A stretch of DNA of 64,000 nucleotides. Source: Hermetia illucens (taxonomy: Eukaryota > Arthropoda > Insecta > Diptera > Stratiomyidae). Made by a program: the position numbers and the translations under genes. Positions 1 through 11,399 of this stretch are shown piece after piece; position 1 is the first letter of the stretch; every line of letters starts with the position of its first letter. The notes below the pieces were generated by a model. It was given only the letters and a program-made list of their open reading frames with translations, ran no database searches and had not been told where the DNA came from. The stretch lies in NCBI RefSeq assembly GCF_905115235.1, contig NC_051852.1, positions 36,157,199 to 36,221,198 of the forward strand. Reading direction: 5' to 3'.

Positions 1-258
1 TAGAGCGCAAAGCTGTCGTACGGAAGGTCGCGGTTCAAATCTCACTGGTGGCAGTGGAATTTGTATCGTGATTTGACGTCGGATACCAGTTGACTCAGCT
101 GTGAATGAGTACCTGAGTCAAATAATCTCGGGCGAGCGCAATGCTGACCACATTGCCTCCTAGTGTACCGTTACGGTCTTGAATGAAGTGCTCTAACACA
201 CTTCAAGGCCCTGATCCAACATGGATTGTTGCGCCAACGATTATTATTATTATTATTA
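1..258 (+). repeat. tRNA-derived SINE, copy 1 (cut by window edge)
   Basis: The body matches the SINEs at 7483-7757 and 14235-14490. It keeps the polymerase III B-box-like GGTTCAAATCTC near position 32, then the shared non-tRNA body and a tail of ATT repeats ending near 258. The A-box end lies outside the window. Its ATT tail abuts the 3' part of an antisense J-family LINE, so the two elements meet tail to tail. Confidence 0.85.
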
Positions 259-2958
259 ACAGCCTAGCTTAATCTAAGGTAAAAACTATGGCTTAAACTA
301 ACTTATCACTAGAGAAAAAATTAGAAAAAATTGTTAAAGTGATCTGGAGGAAAAGTCGAAAAAAACCTCCACTCGTTAATGTGGGTTGGGATGGGGGCAT
401 GCGGGAGGGGTTTGGGAAAGCTAGGAGTGGCGCTAAGGATGGGTGGGTTTTGAAAACTGGGATGAGGACTAAATGCCGTTGTAGAAGATTACTCTACCGC
501 CGGGGTCGAAAAGGAAGTTACGGGACTAGAGAGATAGGAGGATTTGAGGGAACAGATGAATTCGTTGAAGATTCTCTTCGACGATCTCGATCTCCATGGC
601 CTGGGAGATAAGTGGATTTGGATGGAATATGCATCTGTCGAGGAATTTGAGGGCATGAAGGGCTAGGACGGCGTCGACAGGAGTCGTAGAGGATCTGGTT
701 GGAGATGTATTAGGAGCGGTCTTCGTTCTTGTAGATATTGAAACAGTAACGTAGGATTCTGCGCTCTTTCAGACGGAGTCGTTCGATTTGGTGGGGGGAA
801 GTGTCGGACCAGAAGATGAAGCCGAAAATAAGGAGGGGAGATAAGCTGTTTGTAGCAAAACAGCTTGACTTTCTGAGGCGTTGGGCTTCTGTATTTTAGG
901 ATTGGATAAAGGGATTTGAAGGCACCAGTTGCACGGTTCAGTGCCTTCGTGATATGTAGAAGGTGTGATAGCTGGAAATTCATTGTCACCCCAAGGTAGG
1001 TGACTTCCTCAACGATTGGGATGGTGTTATTGTGTATCTTCAGGAATAGGGTTTATATGTCGTTCCTCATTTTCGGCGCCATTTTAGCGGTTCCGCAGAA
1101 TACGATGGTCTCGCATTTTTGTGGGTTTAGGGATAGTTTCCAGCGGGTGAAATACCGGCAGAGCTCGTCCAAATAGGAATTCAGGTGGGCTTCACATGCT
1201 GGGATGTTTCTGGTGGAAGTGTAGAGGATGAGATCATCCGCGTATTGGAGAATTCGGATTGGATTTGGGTGTAGCGTTGGTTTGGGAAGGTATGTGGTGA
1301 ACAGGGAGAAGAGGGTAGCGGAGAGGACTGATCCTTGAGGGATTTCAGCTGGGCTAGAATATGGGGAAGAGAGGTGTTCACGGAGTTGAACTTGGGATTT
1401 CCGCCCATCAAGAAAGCTAAGAAATAGCTTGCAGAGGTGCGGATGGAACTGGAGGACTTCTGAAAGCTTGTATGCGAGTCCGTATTGTCATACGGAGTCG
1501 AAAGCCTTCTTTATGTCGAGGAGACAGGCTATGGTCGGAGCGTTCTGGTTGAGACCGAGGAGGACGTCCGATTTGAGCACGAGCAGCGGATGCTCAACTG
1601 AGTGTTTGGGACGGTTGGCGAATTGAAATTGTGGGATTGAATGATTGGAGTCACTCTTCCAATCTGTTGGGAAGTGGGCGTTGATAAAGCAGTGCTTGAT
1701 GATGGTGGACATAATTGGGGCGATGCTTGGGGCGCATTTCTTGAGGACGATGGAGCGGATTTTGTCAAGTCCAACCGATTTTTTGTTTTTGGAGGCGGCA
1801 ATGGCCGCCCTGACGGAGTCTGGGCTGACAAAGTGAATGGGGAGGATATTTTCTCGCTGACTTGGGATGACGAGGGCATGGGTGAAGGGATTTTGTGCGG
1901 GTTGGGGAATGAGGTAGGAAGGGTGGGCTAGGAGTCGGCAGATCTTTCCGCTTACCTCATTATCGAAACTTGGTTCACGGAAGTGGAGTGTGCAGTAGTG
2001 GGCTTGTAGGAAGTGGTGAGCGAGGACTTTCACTTTTTCTGTGGGTGGGATGTTTTGGGGTAGGATCGCGTTTTGTTTGACTGATTTGCCTAAACGCGGG
2101 CAGGTTTTCCTGAGTTCCCTCTATGTACCAGGGTTCAGTTCGGTGTTGGAGAGGCGGTTGTGGAGATATTGGGTGTACAGGGTGAGGAACTTGTCCAGTT
2201 CGTGGATTTCGGCGAGAAGGTGAGAGGATTGCGGATAGTATCTATTCCTAAATAATCTCCGCCTGAGGGTCTCTTTATATTGGATATCGGTTAGGATGTC
2301 GTCGGGAAGGGTAATTAGGTTGCGGTTGTTCAAGAGACGGGATGGCATCAGTTCGTCTCATACTTGCCGAACTGCTTCGGTGTATTGACGAACTGTCAGG
2401 TCAATGGAGTCGTTGGGAACTGTACAGTTGGATGGGAATAGGCGAGGTTGAAGTTTGGTTTTGAGGGCCAGGTTGATGTGTTTCCAGTTTGCATGCTGGA
2501 AGTCGAGAACTGAAGGTGGGGTGGACCGAACGACTCTGTCCGGGAGTTTTATGCTGAGGATTATGGCGTCATGATCGCTAATGCCGGGGACCGTTTCGAG
2601 GAAGGAGAATAATGGTCAGGTTACTGGTAATCAGGAAGTGGTCTAGGTAGGAATGGTAGTGTGATCTGTTGTAGGTCGGAAGGGCCGGATTGAAATGGGC
2701 TAGGTTGATGGTGGGATTTGAGGTTGTGGGGAACAGGTGGAGCTGATCCCCGTACTGGTTCGACCGTGCATCGAACCAGGACGGGTGTCTGGCATTGAGA
2801 TCTCCACCGATAATCAGGGACCATTGTTTACCGGGAGAGGGGTATTGGGATGCGCAGAGGGACTTGATACGGAGGAAGTCTTGGGTGTAGAGGGATTGGT
2901 TGGGGCAGTAGACAGAGGCAACGAAGACCGAGGTTGATTGGGATTCGAAGGAGATTAG
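259..2958 (-). mobile_element. Jockey-like LINE, J family copy C, 5'-truncated and decayed
   Basis: This minus-strand non-LTR retrotransposon aligns with the better copy at 39289-42970. From high to low coordinates it holds the endonuclease C-terminal half (2976-2578, with GGDLNARHPSW), the linker, the reverse transcriptase (2033-1488 with LLDIKKAFDSV; a YADD catalytic box near 1225-1250) and the C-terminal part with YLGVT-type sequence (989-663). Frameshifts and stops break it into at least five pieces. The 5' side is lost near 2958, where unrelated LINE sequence starts. The last 70 or so bases of the 3' end are also missing compared with copy D. Confidence 0.85.
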
Positions 2959-3430
2959 GGTGGTAGCCTTCGCCACCTGCCGTCCGCGGCTATTAAGTAG
3001 TGCGAGAAGATTCTATTCTTGACAGTCGCCAGCGGGACACAGACTGCACCCGCCGAAGGAACGCCGAAAGCAGTACCCTCCTGGCTAGTCCGTAGGAAAT
3101 GCCCAGATTTCACGAGGTACTTCGTCTAGGATGTTTCCATGGGCGTAGCACTTCGCTGTACAGCATCCGGACTCAAGTACTCTGATGGCACTCCATGCTA
3201 TACAGACCTCCTTAACCCGCATTTTGTAGGCTCAATCTCCAATTTAGCTTCGGATCCAATGTTGCAATCTTTGTCAATTCAGCCGCGGTAGGTAGAATGT
3301 GGGTACCCTAGTCATCTTGGAGAATAGCATCAGTTCCATTTTGGTTGGGTTTATCCGAAGGCAGTAGATCATCATACCGTAGGCTGCCATTTTATGCTGG
3401 CAACTATGGAACGAAGTGATCGGGATTGTT
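2959..3430 (-). mobile_element. LOA-like LINE reverse transcriptase fragment
   Basis: Minus-strand translation across frames gives LDPKLNWRLSLQN, preceded by the NPNKTE-type region. This is the segment after the YADD box in LOA/I-group reverse transcriptases. It is short, with several frame breaks, and sits between two other LINE fragments. Confidence 0.55.
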
Positions 3431-4745
3431 CACTGGGTGCTGGTGGGTTTTATGTAAATAGAAAAAGAAAGTTCGCCGCCGATTTCTTTATCTGACAAGT
3501 TACCGGTGGCTGTGAGTTCCTTCAAGTTCAGCGTTGGTGCTAAGTTTGACTTGATTTTATCCCAGTTTGTCTGGGCGAGACATCTAACAGTTGTCATAAC
3601 TCGCTTTTGCAGTGTAGAGGTCGAGGGCAGTTTGAGTTGCACTGCATAGTGGTCGGGCATATCTGATAGAGTTTTACAGGAGACTACTTGAAAGTGTTGT
3701 TCTGTTTACTCAGACAGCAGGAAATACTCAAGGGAGGATTGACTAGAATCGTAATCGTACCGTTTCAGCCGATGTATCCGAAGTTCTGGTAGTTAAAGCA
3801 CTGCACTTGTTTAACTGGCTCTATCTTTTCAAAAGCCACCTTATGACCAAGGATGTATCTAATTTCTTTTAGCTTCAATCAGCTTTTCAGGGAGCTCGAA
3901 GGTGGCCACGAACAGCCCCGATTGGGATTTAATCTGGACCATAAAGCTCTCCAAGTGGAGAGTTTTATCCCCTCTGGTCACAAGGTTTACAACCGAACGT
4001 ATTTTAAGCTGAGGATATTCAGCTTTGATATCCGACAGAGTATCGGCTGGGTCTATTTCCCGGTGGGGGCTTCGAATAATTAAGGACTGTGTCCTTAATG
4101 AAGAAGGGGCTACTTGTGGCGTTCAGCCGTAGCTCTTTAAGAAGAGTGGAAATCTTTCCATGGTCCTCGACGGAGTTTTATCTGCCGTCGTGATTTTGAG
4201 GGTTACTTTTAATCCCTTTTCGTTCAAAACCGGAAACAGTTGCGATAGACTCAAATTATACCCGATGATGGGAGGGATCTTTTTTTTTTGTTTTTTGTTT
4301 TTCAGGACAGTGGGCTATTTCGAATTGGATTGGGAGGGAATGCGTGTGGAGAACTTATATGCTTAGCACTAATATACTTATTAATTCTCTTTCTGAGAAC
4401 TGCTACAAAGTTCAATGGGTCTTCATTCGTTGTTTCATCCTCGTCTACGACTTCTTCCAGGGATTGCTTCCGTTGCTGCTTTTTCTATGTTGATGTTAGA
4501 TGACGATGCTTGCTGCTAATACTGCTGTCGTTCTGGTCACTGATGCTCTTCATGTTGATGGCCCTGTTGCTGTCGTTGAACCCCCTCTTCTGTGATGATT
4601 CCAACTGTTCTGTGTGTCCGAAATCTCCTCCTTGGACGATGACGTCCCCAGGGGCTTCATTTTTTGTCTCTGGGCAAACATCCTGTCCGCAAGCCCGTTT
4701 GAGGTGTTACCAGATAGCCGCTAACTCCTTGTAGTCTATGACTAT
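3431..4745 (-). mobile_element. Jockey-clade LINE fragment: ORF1 (PRE_C2HC gag) joined to endonuclease end
   Basis: On the minus strand, 4740-3740 translates piecewise into a Jockey gag: an acidic N-terminal part, then a PRE_C2HC-like region (IRSVVNLVTRG, LESFMVQIKSQSGLF) and a degenerate first zinc knuckle (VQCFNYQNFGYIG). From 3660 to 3431 it reads PDHYAVQLKLP followed by QTNWDKIKSNL, the end of a Jockey endonuclease and the following linker. The intervening endonuclease is missing, so this is an internally deleted, multiply frameshifted relic. Confidence 0.65.
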
Positions 4746-6000
4746 AATTTATCTTGAAACTATAAACAAATTTTTAGGAAAGAAAATTGCTTTTTCTCAA
4801 AATACAGTGTTGCAATAATTTTTAGGCGCTTTGTGAAACAGAGTTGGAACGATATTTCTTTCTGTGATGTTTCCATTTTACTTTTCACTTTTTTTCACTT
4901 CCACTTAGAATTTTTCTTTGAGACGTAGTGGATTGCTCCATACGTTGTTCAATGTGATTTATATCAATCAACACAATTATGCTCGCTTCGACTGCTCGGA
5001 GCGAACTGCTTTGAGAAGTAAAAGCGAAGAGAAAGCCGAAAAATTGAAAAGGACAGTTAAGTGGGAAACATTATGGTGTGCAGAGAAATTAGGTATTGTC
5101 AAATATTTAAGATATACCGAGACAGTAATCCGAAAAATAAAGCGTTAAAAATACGCATGCGGTAGTGTCTAATTGAACGAAGCTTTTTTGTTGAGGTTGA
5201 ACGAAGCTACTCAAAAACTTTCCACAATCCTCGGACTGCACTATTATTGAGAGCTTCGGGATCATGTCGACGATAGGCTTCGCGAAGAATCCATTTCGAG
5301 AAAAAAATTGTTGATGGAATGTCCATCAATGGAATGTCCTCCAATAATGGAGACAAATTCCAGCCGAATATGTCCAACGTTTGGTCGAAACCATGCCACT
5401 GGCCAGTGAAGGATGTATAGATGGTAAAAGTCTCCATACAGAAAAGTAACTATTTTTTTTCGAGATTTTAATGTCAATTTTTCGATTTTTCTGTCGTTTG
5501 TCCGAATTTTCATTTTTCCTACGTAAATAGAGTTTCATTTGTAATTCGCTCTCAGTAATGGTTCATTTATCCCTTTTCGTTCTTGCAAGAAAAAAACACA
5601 TGCAAATTCCTTTTACCCCCTTTCTGAACGCTTATGTATTTTGTACGTCGGCGTCCGAATTTCAATTTTGCTCACTGTATGTATTTTGTTCAATTCTCGC
5701 AGCTACAAACACACGTTTTGTTAGGCTCGTTTGACACGGATACGGTTCTATTGGACAAGTGTGAAACGATGTTTCGATTTCATTTCGGCGTCTGTTCGGC
5801 CACCTAATTGAAACCGTATGGTACCGAATACTTACACGACACGACTCGGTTTTATCAGGTTTCAATACGATTCGAATTCGTGTGCAGCGAACGAAAAGCA
5901 CTGAAGGCACACACGCACGGTTCAGTTTCGACTTTGAGCTCACAGCGAGTGGATGTTAACGATAAGTTGTTAAAAGTTGTTGGTTTTTTTTTTGGGTAAA
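4746..6000. other. Unassigned; upstream region of the MADF-BESS gene
   Basis: I recognise no coding domain here. The segment is AT-rich to about 5650. The last 350 bases contain several repeated words such as GAAACCG and GTTTCAAT and lead straight into the ATG at 6001, so they probably hold the promoter and 5' UTR of the MADF-BESS gene. No TATA box was identified with confidence. Confidence 0.4.
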
Positions 6001-9000
6001 ATGAACTGTTTACCGGATATCGATGTGGACCGGCTGATCTGTGCTGTGCAATCTAAACCGGTACTGTGGGACAGAACGTGTGAAAAGTACAAAGACAAAT
6101 TCAAGACGCAAGAAGCGTGGAAAGACGTTTGTATTGAAATTGTGACCAATTTTGTCGAATTTGACGACATTAAAAAAGCCGAAATGGGTGAGCATAGAAA
6201 AACTCATATTTGTGGAAAAACATTTTCATTAATAAATTTGGACCCCACAATTTAAAAAATACTTAACCTAACAACCTTAGAAGCTAAGCTAATCTAGGGT
6301 TAAAACGATGGAACTTTACCTAATAAAAGTCCATTATATTGTTGATTGTAGATAAATGGATACCCGGAAGAAAGTTAACAAAAACCTTCAGTTGTTATTG
6401 CCGGTAATTCCAAAATAGGGATAAGGATGAAAAAGGGATTAGGAAGGGAAGGTGGGCAATGAGCGGTGTAAGCCGTTTTGTTTGGATGGAGGAACGTATC
6501 GCTGAAAGTTTCCTTATGTCAAGGAGACAGGCTACTGCAGGTGTTTTGTGACTAATCCCAAGCAAGGCGTCGGTTTTCAGGACAAGAAGGACATGTTCAA
6601 CTGAATGATCTATGTGGCTGGTGAACTGGAAGTCCGTATTAAAGTAGTTTTTATCGCAATCCTCTATCATTAACTTAATAGTCCGCTCGAAGATTTTGGC
6701 AGAGGTTGAAAGGACAGAGATAGGTCTGTAGTTATGTGGGAGGAGATAACTTTCGTTTTTTTTGGGATGGATGAGAACTGAGCACACTTCCAGCTCGAGG
6801 GGAAATTAGCATTCAGTAAGCAATGGTCGAATAATGTTGGAGGGGGGGGGGGTTGATAGAGACAGAGCATTTTTTCAAGCTTATGGAAGGGGTTTTATTA
6901 AACTCGGTCGACCTTTCTTTGCTCTGCTTTATGAACATTGTTATCATCTTGGGCTTAATGACGTTCATAGGTGGGATTCAACCAGCAAGTGGATATTGGA
7001 ATAGTCCAGCCTGGTTTACTCTTTGAGTATAGGGATGATAGGGGATGATGGTACCCTGGAAAATCTATTTTTGTCAAATATAAGAGTCCGTTGGCACCAA
7101 AACGACAAAACAAAATCAAAAACAAAAGTACTTTCGATACAAATACAACAAGTATTGGAAAAAATCAACTCCTCCAAAAACATTTCGTTTGGAGAACTTA
7201 TCTGCATAACGCATAACGCAAAATATTTTCCCAAATCGAAAGGTAAAAGAAAATCAGCCCTGTTTTAAGAAATCAAATCATTGAAACATTATCCTCGGAA
7301 TGAAACGTCTTTAGAGCAGTTGATCCTAAAAGGAAGCTTGCCGAATTTATATAGAAAGAGCTTTAAGACGCCTCAAGAAATAGAACATTATATGTATTAT
7401 TCTATTAAGGGAAAGAATGATTGTGTCCCTTTTACTGGTTATAGTCTACTTACTAACTATAGTATGTCAAACTGTGGTATCCGGTGTGTCCGGATAGCTG
7501 AGTGGTTAGAGCACAAGCCCTTCATATGCAAGGTGGCGGTGGAATTTGTATCGTGATTTGACGTCGGATACCTGCCGACTCAGCTGTGAATGAGTACCTG
7601 AGTTAAATCAGGGTAATAATCTCGAACGAGTGCAATGCTGACCACATTGCCTTCTATAGGGTACTGTAATCCTGTGGTATACCGTTACGGTCTTGAATGA
7701 AGTGCTCTAACACACAAGACCTTGATCCAATTGGATTGTTGTGCTAACGATTATTATTATGCCAAGCAACCCTATAACCGACAGGGATTTTAATATATAG
7801 TCCCTACTTCCAAGTATTTCAACTTACGATCAAGTATTAAGTATTCACCCAGGTGCCTCGACCTACTTTACACAAGTGCCGGACACTATCCCAGAAGGCG
7901 TAAGGAGGTTTTGTCACCCTCCTCACAAAAAAAAAAACCTGCAGGCAGTGTCCGTAGGTATTCCCAGCTTCGCCAGGTGATAGTTTAGGCGGTAGTGACT
8001 AGTGAGTATTCCCATTGTAATCTGGAGGTTAGGCCTGAGTTCGTATTCCCTCATAAACACTCTGGACTGCTCCATTCCTGATAGGTTCGTCTAACATATT
8101 TCCCTCAGACGCTTCTCTTCATTTTTTAATGTCATAGCCACAAACCCGATTTTGATTCTATAGAAGGGTTCTGATCCGTTGCCTCATTGCATTCCTACCC
8201 AACATGACTTGGAATCCAGAGCATCCAGACCTTATTGTAGGAACTGGTCGTGTTCAATTTCACAAGACAGTTCCACACCTGAGTTCACCTAGTTGAACCT
8301 TTGCGCCTTGATCGCCGATTGGCTGTCTGTCAGAATAGCGATGATCTGCCCCTTATAGTTCCTTCCGTTGTGAGGGATCCGTCAGTGTAAGAGTATATCA
8401 CAGCCCTGAACTCTACCAGTTTGCTCTGCTACTCCAACGTGTTGAGATTCTTTATTATTCTTTTTATTTCGGAGTTCTCGAATCTGATTATACTGTGATC
8501 TGACATTGATGGCTCATCTGGCACCCTCCAATTTTTGATCAACCCGTTCGTCGGAGAATTCCTTAAAGTTATGTCTGTCACTTCTTGTCTGGTGTTACAA
8601 ATGTCGGGGTGTTCAATATATTTTATACTTCGAACCTATTGCTAAGAATAAATTCAAGAAGATACTACCTCTTCGATTAGTGTCGCTGGGTCCCCAGACT
8701 TCGTGGTGGGCGTTGGCATCGCGGCGAAGGAAAAGCGGTAGCGCCCTCCTCTCACAGAACTTCACCAATCTGACGACTAGTTCTTGTTGAATCCGGATAT
8801 CGTCTCCTGGGAATTAGCCCGATGCCATAACTGCCTCTCGAGTTCTCCATCTGGCTTCAAGTGGGACTTGCACAGCCATAAGGTCTCCGATCAAGAACTC
8901 TGAAAGATATATGTGTGTATTTCAAATTACGTTTAAGACTTACGCAAGCTCTTGGTTTTTCACAAGAGGAGTTCCAAATTACCTGCATAATTCTTCCTTG

Positions 9001-11231
9001 CAGACCACGAATCTACTCCCGGTGCACCAAGGATCATTGAGCCAGACTACTCCAATTCGGTCCTTGAGGGATTGCTCTTGAAACTGCTCTTTCATGGTGG
9101 AATTTTACATGAGCTACCTTATCTATCTGTTTGTAGATCTTCTACACTGTCGGAGTATCACTATCTTCCTCCGACATGGCGCATTCATGCAAGTCGGTGT
9201 GCACTCTAAACACTAGAAGAATCAGGTCCACCTCGATCAGCTTCTCCTCCTCACTGGGCAGCATGCCTACTTCCTTGCTTGATCGTGTCTTTTCAGCCTC
9301 TATGACCTCCGAGATCCCTTCGAGGTCCTCAGTAGGTTTTTCACGCGATATTTCTTCTGAAGTATCTTTTCTTTGCTTTTTCCTGTGGACGTGCATGTAT
9401 ATGATAAAGCAATCTTGGCATTTGATTGCCTCCAGGCATTGGTCATCTACCACGATCGTGAGGAGTCTACCCTTCCCTCCACCTTGCTTCTGAAGACTCT
9501 CCATAATCGCGTATGGTTGTCCTCACTCTGAGCGATTAGGAGGTCCTTGAGATCTTTCGTTTCTATTGTTGCGCTTTCGGGAGAAACACCGTCACCATGT
9601 GTGCTCCTGGTATATAATCCCCAGCACATGTTGACAGTTCTGCTCCTTCCCAGCCTGGCAATTTAGGAACTATGGTGCCAAGCCACTCTGCAGTGTCTTC
9701 TGTCGCATAGTCCACCAGTACGTGACCTGGTCGGAAGCGTATCCCGGTGAATACAAGCTTCGCATTCCATCCCTTGTACATCTACTTGACGACAAGGTCT
9801 TCGATAGCTTCCTGCTCCTCACAAGTGAGTATTTGCTCGGGAAACGTTGGCTAGTAGTATGGCCAGTCGAATGCCCTTGGCGGCGCCTGCATAGCTAATG
9901 GTGGACTTCCTGAGCTCTGCCTTCATCTACCTGGGATCTCCCCTCTCGTCGGTTCAGACTTGGGTTTTTGGGTGCATTCACCTCATTGGGTTAATTTCCG
10001 CAGCTTCTCGCTTTTGGCTTCGTTAATGATGGCCTAGGTTTGTCTTGAGTCTCCTTAAGGGCATCTTATGGTTTCAGGTCTTCCTTCAGATCACGCAGGT
10101 ACTATTTGGCATGTCCACCGTAGGGTTTGATGTGATGATTATGGAAACCATCTCCTATGGATAGAAAGCTATTTTGGGGTTCTGTGTTTCTGAAAGGCAC
10201 TTATCTTCAGGTATACCCGATTATGCTAGCTCCACAATTGACAGTTTTGCAGCTCTGTCATAAGAACTGTAGACGAATATCCTTTATAGTTGATGTGCAT
10301 CGAGTTGAAGGATGGACGATCCTTATAGGTTTTCCGCCAAAACAATTTAGAAAATTTGCGATACTTTCGCTCTGATCGCAACACCGTCCAAAATTACATA
10401 ACAAACGTCTCGGTCAATCTTACTTATAGTCGAAATCCCGATATAAGTGCAACGCAAAACCTGAGAAATTACAAGCATTTGCCAAATAGAGATAGTATAA
10501 ATATCTATATTAGAAGGAGTTTCAAATTTAAAATAGTTGATAGATATTTTGTATAACGAAATAATTTTTTTTCAGGTAAACAGGTTCTAAAGAAATGGAC
10601 GCAAGTGAGGGATTCATATCGAAAATCAATTGCTAAAACTAAGGCAAAATCAGGAGCAAGGGCATCAAAAGCGAAAGCCTACATTTATGCATCTCAGTTG
10701 CAGTTCCTGGACAAGATATTTGAAGAAAGAGAAACAGAGGAAACTCTCTCTGAAAATTTCGATGATAATAGTGCTGGTGTTGCGCATATTACTGTTAAAA
10801 ATGAGAATATACAGTCATTTCCAAACATACTACATTATGCTGATGCAACCAACAATCCTGAATCATCCTTCAAGAAGCCTACATCAAAAAGAAAGAAGAT
10901 GGATCCTGTTGAATTAGAAATCATTGCAGCTCTGAAGGAAAAACCAAATAGGCACCTTTTATTTTTCAAAGGATTGCTCCCTTCTCTTGAAGATTTCGAC
11001 GAGGGTGATACACTTGATTTTCAAATGGAAGTGCTAAAAATCGTGAAAAAAATCAGGCAGCGGAAGCATTCTCTTCCTTTTGTGTCGGATATACCAGACG
11101 CTCCACCAACAGATGCTTCATCTGCTACTCCACCGATGGTCGCTAATCGGCACACGCACAATCCTCACCTGAATGCTCCCCACAGTTCTTCTTCCAATGA
11201 GAGCTCCGAAAATCCGTTTCATATTTTATAG
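6001..11231 (+). CDS. MADF-BESS domain DNA-binding protein, two exons (6001-6187, 10576-11231)
   Basis: Joining exon 1 (6001-6187, donor GGTGAGC) to exon 2 (acceptor TTTTTTCAG ending at 10575) gives an open 280-residue protein; the split codon G|GT keeps the frame. Residues 11 to about 107 form an MADF (Myb/SANT-like) domain: LICAVQSKPVLWD, QEAWKDVC, KKWTQVRDSYRK, YIYASQLQFLD. Residues about 195-224 resemble a BESS motif (LPSLEDFDEGDTLDFQMEVL). Family members bind DNA through MADF and interact with proteins through BESS, acting as nuclear transcription regulators. The tail is Ser/Asn/Pro-rich. The ATG follows TAAA and exon 1 starts the domain almost at once, normal for the family. The intron is full of retroelements. 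A poly(A) signal AATAAA lies at 11300-11305. The exact orthologue is not identified. Confidence 0.9.
6256..6870 (-). mobile_element. J-family LINE copy E, truncated, in the MADF-BESS intron
   Basis: Minus-strand reverse transcriptase N-terminal part: HNYRPISVLSTSAKIFERTI, then DHSVEHVLLVLKTDALLG and VACLLDIRK. Its left end keeps the J-family 3' terminal words (ttagaagctaagctaatct, compare 39370-39400), directly joined to mid-RT, so most of the 3' half is deleted. An 11-base G run sits at 6842-6852. Confidence 0.75.
6871..7482. other. Unassigned intronic stretch with two short open frames
   Basis: Open + frames at 7023-7268 and 7281-7490 (the second reading HYPRNETSLEQLILKGSL) match nothing I recognise. 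Both lie inside the MADF-BESS intron between two repeats. They may be part of an old mobile element or chance frames. Confidence 0.3.
7483..7757 (+). repeat. tRNA-derived SINE, copy 2 (MADF-BESS intron)
   Basis: The head GTGTCCGGATAGCTGAGTGG plus TTAGAGC is a polymerase III A-box in a tRNA-like 5' end. The B-box area is altered or partly deleted after CCTTCATATGCAAGG. The shared body and an ATT-repeat tail follow. I could not recognise a clear target-site duplication. Confidence 0.85.
7790..10140 (-). mobile_element. LOA-like LINE, ORF1 plus endonuclease plus RNase H remnants, in the MADF-BESS intron
   Basis: The minus strand carries, 5' to 3', an ORF1 with a DUF4780-like stretch (9781-9563: DTAEWLGTIVPKLPGWEGAE) and an acidic Glu/Lys-rich part (9504-9142). 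An endonuclease piece reads DANAHHEVWGPSDTN near 8690-8740, followed by a DITLS-type segment. RNase H remnants (DSQSAIKA and WIPSHVGVG) lie near 8340-8170. The reverse transcriptase is missing between endonuclease and RNase H. It is antisense to the host gene and heavily decayed. Confidence 0.6.
10141..10575. other. 3' end of the MADF-BESS intron, no recognised feature
   Basis: AT-rich sequence with short chance frames. It ends in a run of T and the acceptor TTTTTTCAG at 10566-10575. Confidence 0.5.
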
Positions 11232-11299
11232 AATAATATTTATTTTCAATTTTCCTGACTACTTTCTGTTAATTATAATTTGTTTAATTAAATATATTT

Positions 11300-11305
11300 A
11301 ATAAA
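11300..11305 (+). promoter_or_regulatory. Poly(A) signal of the MADF-BESS gene
   Basis: AATAAA lies 69 bp after the TAG stop, in an AT-rich 3' flank. Confidence 0.7.
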
Positions 11306-11399
11306 TAGACTCTTTCAAAAAATTGTATTGATTATATTGCCTTAGAAAGTTACGCTAACATTTGGATCTATTGAATATATTCCTTAATGTATGTAGTTT

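Noticed and set aside
7483-7600. tRNA gene call from the A-box-like TAGCTGAGTGGTTAGAGC (also at 14245)
   Set aside because: The spacing and B-box do not allow a normal cloverleaf, and the sequence continues into a repeated body with an ATT tail, so these are SINEs.
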